DNA of 64,000 bases. Source: Chloroflexi bacterium UBA6077. Lineage in GTDB: Bacteria > Chloroflexota > UBA6077. How positions within the stretch are numbered: the stretch's first letter is position 1; each line of letters opens with the position of its first letter. The position numbers and the translations under genes were made by a program. The notes beneath the pieces are model-generated. The model was given only the letters and a program-made list of their open reading frames with translations, searched no databases and was not told the DNA's origin. The stretch is from the NCBI GenBank assembly GCA_002436065.1, contig DIXP01000094.1, positions 17,788 through 81,787 of the forward strand, in the 5' to 3' direction. Below, piece after piece: positions 48,967-56,699 of this stretch.

Positions 48967-50778
48967 TCAGCACCCCCCGTAGCTCTGGCGGACGCCGCAG
49001 CCGAGGCACCGCCCCTCCCGGCAGTCCGGGGACAACTCGGCGCGCATCGCCCGCCGATGCTCCTCGACCAGGAATCGCCTGTCGACGCCCGTGGAGATGT
49101 GGTCCCACGGCAGCGGCCCATCGAGGGGGAACGCCCTCTCAGCCTCGGTGTGGATGTCCATACCCTCCAGGGCGAAAGCCTCGCTCCACCGCTCGAAGCT
49201 AAACTGCTCTGCCCAGGCGTCGAAGCGGCAGCCCAGCCCCCACGCCCGGAGGATAACGTCGGCGGTCCGCCAGCCTCCCCTCGCTAGGGCAGCCTCGAGG
49301 ACGCTGCTCTCGGGCTCGTGCCAGCTCAGGCTGAGTCCGGGCCCTCGGATCGTCCTCTGCAGCTTGGTCAGCTTCTCCCTGATCCGCCCGTGGGGCTCCT
49401 GGCCGCACCATTGGAAGGGGGCGTGAGGTTTGGGGATGAAGGCCCCAACGGAAATCTTCACCTTGGTGCGGCTCCCCGCGTGGCGGCGGCCGATGTCCCT
49501 CGCCCGGTACGCCAGACGAGCTATCCCCTCCAGGTCCTCCGCCGTCTCCGTGGGAAGGCCGATCATGAAGTACAGCTTCACAGAGTGCCAACCGTGGGCG
49601 AAGGCCGCCTCCACGGCGCCCTCGATCTCCTCCTGACTGACACCCTTGTTGATCACGTCCCGCAAACGCTGCGTGCCCGCCTCCGGAGCGAAGGTTAGTC
49701 CGCCGCCGTATGCGCCCTTGAGCCCATGGGCCAGCTTGACAGAGAAGGAGTCCACCCGGAGCGACGGCAAGCTCACCTTGATCCGCCGCGCCGGATAGTC
49801 CTCAGCCATCGTGCCGATCACGGTCTCCACGCCGCTATAGTCGCTGGTGCTCAGAGAGACCAGGGAGAGTTCGCCGTATCCGGTGTTGGCAATGACCTCC
49901 TCGGCGTTCCGCAGCACCTCTGCGGCCGGACGCTCCCGAACGGGCCGGTAGAGGATGCCGGCCTGGCAGAAGCGGCAGCCACGGGTGCAGCCCCGCTGCA
50001 CCTCCACCATCGCTCGATCGTGGACGGCCTCAACGAATGGGACGATCGGCCGCGAGGGCGAAGGGCCGAGTTCGGCGATGCGACGCGCCTTCACGGCGAC
50101 CGGCACCCCAGCCTCGATCGGCACCATCGAACCGTCTTCCAGCCGGTACAGGGACGGAACGTACACACCCTCCACCCTGGCGGCCTCCCGGAGGAACCGC
50201 TGCTTTGGCATTCGCGAGCCTGCAAGGCCACACTCTTCCCGCAGCCGTGCGACCAGGTGCATCAACTCCAGCAGCACCTCTTCGCCGTCGCCCACCACCA
50301 TCAGGTCGAAGAAGGGCGCCATCGGCTCGGGGTTGTAGCAGCCGCTGCCGCCCGCCATCACGACCGGATGGCGATCGTCCCGCTCAGCCGCGAGCAGCGG
50401 CAGGCCGGCCAGATCCAGGGCATTCAGGACGTTGGTATAGATCAACTCCAGGGAGAGGGATATTCCCAGCAGGTCGAAGTCGGCCAGGGGTCGGCGCGAC
50501 TCCAGGGAGAATAGCGGCACAACGCGATCCCGCATGAGGGCTTCCATGTCGGTCCAGGGACAGTAGGACCGCTCCGCCAGGAGGTCAGCCTCCCGGTTTA
50601 CCAGGTCGTACAGGATCTGGAGGCCCAGGTTGGACATCCCGACCTCGTAGACGTCTGGATAGATCAGGGCAAGGCGAGCCGAAGCCGCATCCCAGTCCTT
50701 GCGGACGGAATTCAACTCGCCGCCGGTGTATCGGGCGGGCTTCGTGACCCTCGGCAACAGCCCTTCAATGTCGATCAA
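48967..50778 (-). CDS. TIGR03960-type radical SAM protein
   Basis: A 603-residue radical SAM protein. After a B12-binding-like N-terminal domain (ALIYPDVYEVGMSNLGLQILYDLVN) comes the core with the 4Fe-4S motif CTRGCRFC (CxxxCxxC) in VEVQRGCTRGCRFCQAG. SLSTSDYSGVE and MIGLPTET follow. The extreme C-terminus has a further Cys cluster (CREGRCLGCG...C). The start is a TTG with AAAGGGTG seven bases upstream; 24 upstream codons would run through a hairpin. It works with the DUF2344 protein that follows; the product is unknown. Confidence 0.9.
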   Translation of the reverse strand: MIDIEGLLPRVTKPARYTGGELNSVRKDWDAASARLALIYPDVYEVGMSNLGLQILYDLVNREADLLAERSYCPWTDMEALMRDRVVPLFSLESRRPLADFDLLGISLSLELIYTNVLNALDLAGLPLLAAERDDRHPVVMAGGSGCYNPEPMAPFFDLMVVGDGEEVLLELMHLVARLREECGLAGSRMPKQRFLREAARVEGVYVPSLYRLEDGSMVPIEAGVPVAVKARRIAELGPSPSRPIVPFVEAVHDRAMVEVQRGCTRGCRFCQAGILYRPVRERPAAEVLRNAEEVIANTGYGELSLVSLSTSDYSGVETVIGTMAEDYPARRIKVSLPSLRVDSFSVKLAHGLKGAYGGGLTFAPEAGTQRLRDVINKGVSQEEIEGAVEAAFAHGWHSVKLYFMIGLPTETAEDLEGIARLAYRARDIGRRHAGSRTKVKISVGAFIPKPHAPFQWCGQEPHGRIREKLTKLQRTIRGPGLSLSWHEPESSVLEAALARGGWRTADVILRAWGLGCRFDAWAEQFSFERWSEAFALEGMDIHTEAERAFPLDGPLPWDHISTGVDRRFLVEEHRRAMRAELSPDCREGRCLGCGVRQSYGGC

Positions 50779-50814
50779 GGCAGCATCACCCTTTCGCAGC
50801 TTCGCAGCGACACA

Positions 50815-50846
50815 GCATGGGGTCGGCGGAGTCGCCGACCCCATGC
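50815..50846. terminator. Perfect 14-bp hairpin downstream of the Usp gene
   Basis: GCATGGGGTCGGCG and CGCCGACCCCATGC pair perfectly around a GAGT loop. It lies between the Usp stop and the radical SAM start on the minus strand. No T-run follows, so it may be a Rho-dependent or processing hairpin, and it resembles the other loop-poor palindromes of this window. Confidence 0.6.
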
Positions 50847-50890
50847 GCATCCACAGGTAGAAAGGGAATTATACCAGAGGGTTGCCGAGG

Positions 50891-51340
50891 CTACGCCGTG
50901 TGGCGGACCACAAGCACGGGGCTGGCCGAGTGCTCAAGTACGCGCTCGACGACGCGGCCGATCGCCATGACCCGGGGACCCACCACGTGGGTGGAACCCA
51001 CCACGATCAGGTCCGCCCGCCGATCGTCGGCCTCCCCCACGATCTCCAGGTGGGGCGCCCCCCGCCGCAGGACGGTCTCCACCTCCACCCCCTCCTGGCG
51101 CGCCATTAGCTCGACGTGGCGGAGGTTTCCCCGAGCACTCTTCTCCAACTCGGCCAGCACCTGCGCCTCGGTCCGGCCCATCACCCGCGCAATCTCCTGG
51201 GCCTGCCCCTCGTCCACCACGCCGACCATCACAACCTGTGCGCCGTGCAGCTTCGCGAGGCGAAGAGCCAGTGACGCGGCCGCCAGGGAGCTCTCGGTGC
51301 CGCTGACGGCTACTATGATGGTGCGGAAAACGTCGGCCAT
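50891..51340 (-). CDS. Universal stress protein family protein
   Basis: A 149-residue UspA-fold protein: TIIVAVSGTESSLAAASLALRLAK at the N-terminus, the VVMVGVVDEG strand, and a C-terminal VVGSTHVVGPRVMAIGRVVERVLEHSASPVLVVR. The usual ATP loop G-x2-G-x9-G-S/T is only partly kept (GSTHVVG... then GRVV), so nucleotide binding is uncertain. The ATG has AGGAG eight bases upstream. It follows the V/A-ATPase D subunit by 67 bases on the same strand and may share its transcript. Confidence 0.85.
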   Translation of the reverse strand: MADVFRTIIVAVSGTESSLAAASLALRLAKLHGAQVVMVGVVDEGQAQEIARVMGRTEAQVLAELEKSARGNLRHVELMARQEGVEVETVLRRGAPHLEIVGEADDRRADLIVVGSTHVVGPRVMAIGRVVERVLEHSASPVLVVRHTA

Positions 51341-51407
51341 GGTCCTGCTCCTGTCACTTGAACCCCCTCTTGCCCGCATCCTAGTCCTGGCTATCCTGCA
51401 TATCCAG

Positions 51408-52076
51408 TTATTCCCCGTCTCCGTGGCTCCCCGTCTCCGCATCCCGGAGTCGCCCCTTCTCCACGTTGCGTCTCCTCAGGGTCTTTGCCCGGAAGAAGCC
51501 CTCCCGCTCGGTATCCTCGAGGGCCTCCCTGACCTGCTTGATGATGCTCTCCTGCTGGGGGATAACCACGTTCCCCAAAGCATTGACCCGGCGCTGGGTC
51601 TTGCGAATCTCCCGTGAGAGCCTCAGCACCGCGGTTTCCCGCTCGGCCGCGGCGCAGACCGCCTCAGCGAGTGCGCGGAAGGCGGCCATGGCCCGGTCCA
51701 ACTCGGCGGAGGTGCCGCTCAGGCTGTAGGGAGGATCCTCGCCTGCGATGGTGCAGTTGATGGTGGGAATGACGGCGCCCATGGTGCTCCGGTCCGTTAC
51801 CTTGAGGTCTACCCTCGTCCGCACCGCCAGCGCCGTCCAGCCGACCCTGTCCACCCCCATTGCCATGCGTGCGGAGGCAAGGGCATCATAGGCAGCCTGG
51901 AAACCCTGAGCCATCGCCTCCCGCGCCTGCTCCGCCTCCGGGGTCACTGCAAGTAGCTCCGCCAGCAGGATCTCCCGCTTCCGGTCCAGCAGGTCATACC
52001 CTTCCCGCGCCAGGGCCAACAACCGCTGGGTCTCCAGCAGCGTGCTGCGGGTAAGGGGAGCCCGAACCCTGGCCAC
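51408..52076 (-). CDS. atpD: V/A-type ATP synthase subunit D (central stalk)
   Basis: A 222-residue D subunit, the coiled-coil axle inside A3B3. The N-terminal helix has APLTRSTLLETQRLLALAREGYDLLDRKREIL, and the C-terminal helix has LSREIRKTQRRVNALGNVVIP, both diagnostic. The last 20 residues are charged and poorly conserved. It starts three bases after the B gene and is the last ATPase gene in the operon. Confidence 0.95.
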   Translation of the reverse strand: MARVRAPLTRSTLLETQRLLALAREGYDLLDRKREILLAELLAVTPEAEQAREAMAQGFQAAYDALASARMAMGVDRVGWTALAVRTRVDLKVTDRSTMGAVIPTINCTIAGEDPPYSLSGTSAELDRAMAAFRALAEAVCAAAERETAVLRLSREIRKTQRRVNALGNVVIPQQESIIKQVREALEDTEREGFFRAKTLRRRNVEKGRLRDAETGSHGDGE

Positions 52077-52079
52077 CCT

Positions 52080-53483
52080 CTACCTCCCTCCGCGGAAGCG
52101 TCCGCGCCGGTAGTGTTTGGCCAACTCCTCACGACTTACCCGCTGTAACTCCGATTCGGGAAGGAGGGAGACTACATCCCAGCCCAACTCCAGGGTCTCA
52201 TCCATGGAGCGGTCATCGCCGACCGATTGCCCCACGAAGCGGCGCTCGAACTCATCTCCAAGCGCCAGGTAACTCTTGTCGATCTCGGTCAACTCCTCGG
52301 CGCCGATGATAGAGGCCAGGGATCGCACGTCCCGGACGTGGGCGTAGGCGGCATACAGCTGACTCGCGAGGTCGGGGTGGTCGTCGCGCGTCTTCCCGGC
52401 ACCAATTCCGTCCTTCATCAGCCTGGAGAGGGAGGGCAGCACATCGACCGGCGGATACACACCACGCTGGTTCAGGTCGCGGCTAAGCACAATCTGCCCT
52501 TCCGTGATGAAGCCGGTCAGGTCTGGCACGGGGTCGGTGATGTCATCGTTGGGCATCGTCAGGATTGGCAGCTGGGTGATGGAACCGCTGGAACCCGCGA
52601 TCTTCCCAGTTCGCTCATAGATGGAGGCCAGATCGCTGTACATATAGCCCGGGTAACCCTTCCGACCTGGAACCTCGCCGCGCACACTGGCCACCTCTCG
52701 AACAGCTCCGGCGTAGTCGGTCATGTTGGTGAGGATCACCAGAACGTGGCGGTTGTGGGTGAAGGCCAGGTACTCTGCCATGGTGAGCGCCGTCCGAGGA
52801 GTAACGATCCTTTCCATGGGGGGGTCATCGGCGAGACTGAGAAACAGCGTACTGTTATGTAAAGCCCCGCTGGATTCGAAGCTGGTTCGGAAGAAGGTTG
52901 CGACGTCGTGACTCACCCCCATGGCCGCAAACACCAGAGAGAACTCCTCACCGGCGCCGGGGATCCGCGCCTGTCTCGCTATCTGTGCGGCGATCTGGTC
53001 GTGGGGGAGGCCCGCGCCCGAAAATATAGGCAGCTTCTGGCCTCGCACCAGGGTATTCATCCCGTCGATGGCCGATAGCCCCGTCTGAATGAACTCGGAT
53101 GGGTACACCCTGGCGGTGGGGTTGATGGGTGTGCCGCCAATCTCCCTCCATTCGTCGGCGATGGGATCGGGACCGCCGTCCAGGGGGGAGCCGAAGGCAT
53201 CGAAGATCCGCCCCAACATCTCAATCGACACCGGCACCTGGAGGGAATGGCCGAGGAAGCGCACCCGGGTCTCCGCTGCGGAAAGCCCTCTGGTTCCCTG
53301 GAACACTTCCACCACCGCACGATCCCCGTCCACCTCCAGCACCCTGCCCCTGCGCAGATCTCCCGCGGGGGACAGCACCTCCACGGTCTCGTCGAAGCTC
53401 ACGCCTTTGGCGCCCTCGACGAACACCAGCGGCCCCTCGGCCCCCGCGATCCCAACGTACTCCCTGGTCATTCCCTGTTGCAT
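52080..53483 (-). CDS. atpB: V/A-type ATP synthase subunit B
   Basis: A 467-residue non-catalytic B subunit. Beta-barrel start (YVGIAGAEGPLVFVEG), then GRIFDAFGSPLDGGP, TGLSAIDGMNTLVRGQKLPIFSGAGLPH, which replaces a true Walker A, MGVSHDVATFFRTSFE, and the NDDITDPVPDLTGFITEGQI stretch. GVYPPVDVLPSLSRLM is typical of B. The ATG is five bases past the A stop; a second ATG four codons in is equally possible. Confidence 0.95.
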   Translation of the reverse strand: MQQGMTREYVGIAGAEGPLVFVEGAKGVSFDETVEVLSPAGDLRRGRVLEVDGDRAVVEVFQGTRGLSAAETRVRFLGHSLQVPVSIEMLGRIFDAFGSPLDGGPDPIADEWREIGGTPINPTARVYPSEFIQTGLSAIDGMNTLVRGQKLPIFSGAGLPHDQIAAQIARQARIPGAGEEFSLVFAAMGVSHDVATFFRTSFESSGALHNSTLFLSLADDPPMERIVTPRTALTMAEYLAFTHNRHVLVILTNMTDYAGAVREVASVRGEVPGRKGYPGYMYSDLASIYERTGKIAGSSGSITQLPILTMPNDDITDPVPDLTGFITEGQIVLSRDLNQRGVYPPVDVLPSLSRLMKDGIGAGKTRDDHPDLASQLYAAYAHVRDVRSLASIIGAEELTEIDKSYLALGDEFERRFVGQSVGDDRSMDETLELGWDVVSLLPESELQRVSREELAKHYRRGRFRGGR

Positions 53484-53488
53484 TATGT

Positions 53489-55288
53489 CTACAGGTACTC
53501 CCGTTCGATCTCGGCGGCTTGCTGCTCGATCTCCTTCTCGATTTCCTCGATCCGGGCGAACTCGTCGTTGGGAATGGTGTTGCGCATTCTCAGCAGGGAG
53601 TCAATTACCGGGATGCTGCGCACCTTCAGAATTGGCACCGCCCGGTCAATCAGCTTCTGTGCCCGGTCGTGAAATAGGTAGATGGCCCTGAGCATCGCCG
53701 ACTGCCTCTCCGGCGACGTGTAGCTGTCCACCGGATCGAGGGCGCTCTGCTGCAAGAAGCCTTCCCTGATTATTCGGGCCGTCAGCAGCACTAGCCGCTG
53801 AGCGTCGGGTAGGGCATCTGGCCCCACCAGCCGGACGATTTGCTGAAGCCTGTCTTCCTCCTGGAGCAGGGCCAGCGCCCAATCCCGCCGGACCCGCCAC
53901 TCCGCGTCCACCCCCCGCCACCACTCCTCTACCTCGTCCACATACTGGCTGTAGCTATCGGTCCAATTGATGGCCGGGAAATGTCGCGCCGAGGCCAGGT
54001 CGCGATCCAGGGCCCAGAAGGCGCGGACGAACCGCTGGGTGTAGGTGGTGACCGGCTCGGTGAAGGCGCCACCGGGTGGCGACACGGCCCCGATGGCAGC
54101 TACCGATCCCTCCTTGCCCCGCAAGGTAATCACCCTCCCGGCCCGCTCGTAGAACTGGGCCAGCCGAGACGGCAGGTAGGCGGGGTACCCCTCCTCCGCC
54201 GGCATCTCCTCCAGCCGGGACGCGATCTCCCTTAGAGCCTCCGCCCAGCGCGATGTGGAATCGGCCATGACGGCCACGTGGTAGCCCATGTCCCGGAAGT
54301 ATTCGGCCAGGGTGATACCGGTGTAGATGGAGGCTTCCCTGGCCGCCACCGGCATGTTGGAGGTGTTGGCCACCAGAATAGTGCGCTGCATCAGCGGCAA
54401 GCCGCTGTGGGGATCCAGCAGCTTGGGAAAATCCTCCAGCACCGAGGTCATCTCGTTCCCCCGTTCTCCGCACCCGATGTAGACGATGACATCAGCATCG
54501 GACCACTTGGCCAACTGGTGCTGTGTCACAGTCTTGCCCGTGCCAAACCCCCCGGGAATGGCGGCCGTGCCTCCCTTTGCTAGGGGGAAAAAGGTGTCGA
54601 TCACCCGTTGGCCAGTGACCAGCGGCACGTTGGGCAGGAGTCGAGCACTGTAGGGGCGGCCGATGCGCACCGGCCATCGCTGCAGCATCGACACCCCTTC
54701 TTCCCCTCCATCCGCGTCCAGCCTAATCACATGGTCTTCCACGGCCAGATCGCCGGCCGGGGCCGCCCAGGTCACCCTTCCAGATAGCCCGGGAGGGAGC
54801 ATCACCCGATGCTCAATCAACTCGGTTTCGCGCACTGTGCCCAGCAGGTCCCCACCATGCAGCTCGTCCCCCTCCTTCACCTTCGGCTTCCAAGGCCAGC
54901 GCCGAGCTTTGTCGAGGGCAGCCACCTGCACGCCGCGGTGGATGAAAGCACCCGTGCGTTCGCGTATCACCGTGAGCGGCCGCTGGACGCCGTCGAAGAC
55001 CTGTCCCAACAACCCCGGTCCCAGCTCCGCGGAGAGAAGCCCTCCTGTGCCGTAGAGCTGGGCACCGGGCCTGAGTCCCCCCGTGTCCTCGTACACCTGG
55101 ATAGTGACCCGGCCACCCTCCAGCCGAATGACTTCACCCAGCAACCGCTCATCGCCCACCTGGACCATCTCGAGCATGCCAAATCGCTCGGCGCCAACCG
55201 CGGCAACCACCGGGCCGTTAATGGATACCACCGTCGCCGTCCTTGCTGGGCTGTGCTTCTCCCGTCGCGCCTCCACCGCTCTAGCCAT
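53489..55288 (-). CDS. atpA: V/A-type ATP synthase catalytic subunit A
   Basis: A 599-residue catalytic A subunit. Walker A GGFGTGKT is at residues 246-253 (most A-type enzymes have GPFGSGKT), followed by CGERGNEM with the catalytic Glu. The A-type 'non-homologous' bulge is at about 110-200 (AFIHRGVQVAALDK, WKPKVKEGDELHGGDLLG). MADSTSRWAEALREIASRLEEMP is also present. The start ATG has GAGGGGG six bases upstream; it overlaps subunit E by eight bases. Together with B it forms the ATP-binding head. Confidence 0.96.
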   Translation of the reverse strand: MARAVEARREKHSPARTATVVSINGPVVAAVGAERFGMLEMVQVGDERLLGEVIRLEGGRVTIQVYEDTGGLRPGAQLYGTGGLLSAELGPGLLGQVFDGVQRPLTVIRERTGAFIHRGVQVAALDKARRWPWKPKVKEGDELHGGDLLGTVRETELIEHRVMLPPGLSGRVTWAAPAGDLAVEDHVIRLDADGGEEGVSMLQRWPVRIGRPYSARLLPNVPLVTGQRVIDTFFPLAKGGTAAIPGGFGTGKTVTQHQLAKWSDADVIVYIGCGERGNEMTSVLEDFPKLLDPHSGLPLMQRTILVANTSNMPVAAREASIYTGITLAEYFRDMGYHVAVMADSTSRWAEALREIASRLEEMPAEEGYPAYLPSRLAQFYERAGRVITLRGKEGSVAAIGAVSPPGGAFTEPVTTYTQRFVRAFWALDRDLASARHFPAINWTDSYSQYVDEVEEWWRGVDAEWRVRRDWALALLQEEDRLQQIVRLVGPDALPDAQRLVLLTARIIREGFLQQSALDPVDSYTSPERQSAMLRAIYLFHDRAQKLIDRAVPILKVRSIPVIDSLLRMRNTIPNDEFARIEEIEKEIEQQAAEIEREYL

Positions 55289-55940
55289 GGTTAGCCCCCT
55301 CACACCCATCCCCACACAGGAAGCGCCAGGCGTCGCCGCGAAGCTGCGCCTCCTGGCGCTTCAACCGAGCCTCGAGGGAGTTGTCCACCACGATGCGGCC
55401 CTCCTCCTGGCTCACTATCGCGCCACCCGTGACAGACGCCGGCTGCTTCGCGGGCTGCAGTTCGGCTCGAATACCATCCCTAGACAGCCTTCGCCTCGCT
55501 TCAGCAAGGAATTCGGTCGTCAACAACCGCGCATCCTGTGCGGAGGTCTGCACCTCCAGGGTTCCACCTCCGGTCCCATGAGCAGCCTCCAGCAACAGCC
55601 GCATCAGGCTCTCGCGCCGCTCCCGGGGATCGCTGATACGTCCCGCCTCAGCCATCGCCCGATCCAGTAGCTGCCGAAGGAGTCGCTCCCGGACCTCCAA
55701 CAGCCGCTTCTTCGCCTCCAACTCCCCAACCGAAGCCGTCCGTCGCGACATGGCCTCAGCCTGCCTCTCCGCATCACGGAGGATTCGCTCCGCCTCGCCC
55801 CTGGCCTCGACCCTTGCCGCCTCTAGCTCCTGCGATGCCAGCCCCCTCGCCTGGTCTATCTCGGATCTGGCCGTCTCCTCAGCATCTGCCAGGATGGCGC
55901 GACGCAGGGCCGCGATCCCCTCGCCCGCGTCGAGAGTCAT
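55281..55940 (-). CDS. atpE: V/A-type ATP synthase subunit E (peripheral stalk)
   Basis: A 219-residue E subunit. The N-terminal half is a long Ala/Glu/Arg coiled coil (about 10-110), and the C-terminal domain carries the family signature GGAIVSQEEGRIVVDNSLEARL. Together with the G/H coiled-coil protein it forms the peripheral stalk. The C-terminal end (WRFLCGDGCEG) has two Cys and is not conserved. It overlaps the A gene by eight bases. Confidence 0.9.
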   Translation of the reverse strand: MTLDAGEGIAALRRAILADAEETARSEIDQARGLASQELEAARVEARGEAERILRDAERQAEAMSRRTASVGELEAKKRLLEVRERLLRQLLDRAMAEAGRISDPRERRESLMRLLLEAAHGTGGGTLEVQTSAQDARLLTTEFLAEARRRLSRDGIRAELQPAKQPASVTGGAIVSQEEGRIVVDNSLEARLKRQEAQLRGDAWRFLCGDGCEGANHG

Positions 55941-55953
55941 AGCGTTGACCTCT

Positions 55954-56256
55954 TCACAGACCAGCGCCTAGGGCCCGACGGACCAGTTCTCGGACGGGCG
56001 GTCGACCCAGCGGCTCATCGGGCGCGGGAACCTCCAGCACTATAGGAAGCGCCCCGCTGCCTTCGTCCCCACGCAGCAGATCCCCCAACTCGCGAGCCAG
56101 TCCCGCCGTGATCAAGATGACACCCACATCGCCGCCAGCCCGTAGCTCCTCCAGCTTCTGTAGAGCCGCGCCCGGTTCACTGGTGGGAAACCCTTCTACT
56201 CCAATTAGTGAGAACCCGAGGACGGTGTCCTCGTGGCCAATGACGTACAGCTTCAT
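55954..56256 (-). CDS. atpF: V/A-type ATP synthase subunit F
   Basis: A 100-residue F subunit, part of the central stalk with D. It begins KLYVIGHEDTVLGFSLIGVEGF and has DVGVILITAGLARELG, with a P-loop-like but non-catalytic fold. The C-terminus is short. Its start overlaps the K subunit stop by four bases. Confidence 0.92.
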   Translation of the reverse strand: MKLYVIGHEDTVLGFSLIGVEGFPTSEPGAALQKLEELRAGGDVGVILITAGLARELGDLLRGDEGSGALPIVLEVPAPDEPLGRPPVRELVRRALGAGL

Positions 56257-56696
56257 ACCCGCCCCAGGATGAGAATGGAAACGATCAGACCGTAAATCGC
56301 GATGCCTTCTGCCAGCCCGACGTAGACCAGGGAGCGACCAAACAGCTCAGGTCGCTCAGCGATGGTGCCAAGGGCTGCGGAGCCGGTAGCGGCCACAGCA
56401 ATGCCCGCCCCAATAGTCGCCGCCCCAGTTGAAAGGGCAGCCGCAATGAAGGCTGACGACGCGACCCCCGTATCAGCCGCCTGAGCGAATGGCGCTGCGG
56501 CGGCTGCGGGAGCAAAGGCATGGGAGAGCAGAGACGCAACGGCCAGCGCCATCACCACCAACACCGCGACGTTGACGCTCAAGAAGGCGGTCATCAGGGC
56601 TCTTTGCCCCCTGCCCTCACGCTGTCGCCGCCTCCAGGCAGCCACCATTACCAGCAGGATGGGCGTCAACCCCGCGACAACCAGGATGATCTCCAT
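56253..56696 (-). CDS. atpK: V/A-type ATP synthase subunit K (proteolipid ring)
   Basis: A 147-residue proteolipid with four helices (about 1-22, 33-57, 80-112, 120-145). The second hairpin is the true c-type pair: GAATIGAGIAVAATGSAALG and GLAEGIAIYGLIVS with the ion-carrying Glu130. The first hairpin has no acidic residue, so each subunit carries one ion site. The residue after Glu130 is Gly rather than the Thr seen in Na+-binding rings, which favours H+ coupling (inference). It overlaps F by four bases. Confidence 0.93.
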   Translation of the reverse strand: MEIILVVAGLTPILLVMVAAWRRRQREGRGQRALMTAFLSVNVAVLVVMALAVASLLSHAFAPAAAAAPFAQAADTGVASSAFIAAALSTGAATIGAGIAVAATGSAALGTIAERPELFGRSLVYVGLAEGIAIYGLIVSILILGRV

Positions 56697-56699
56697 CGC

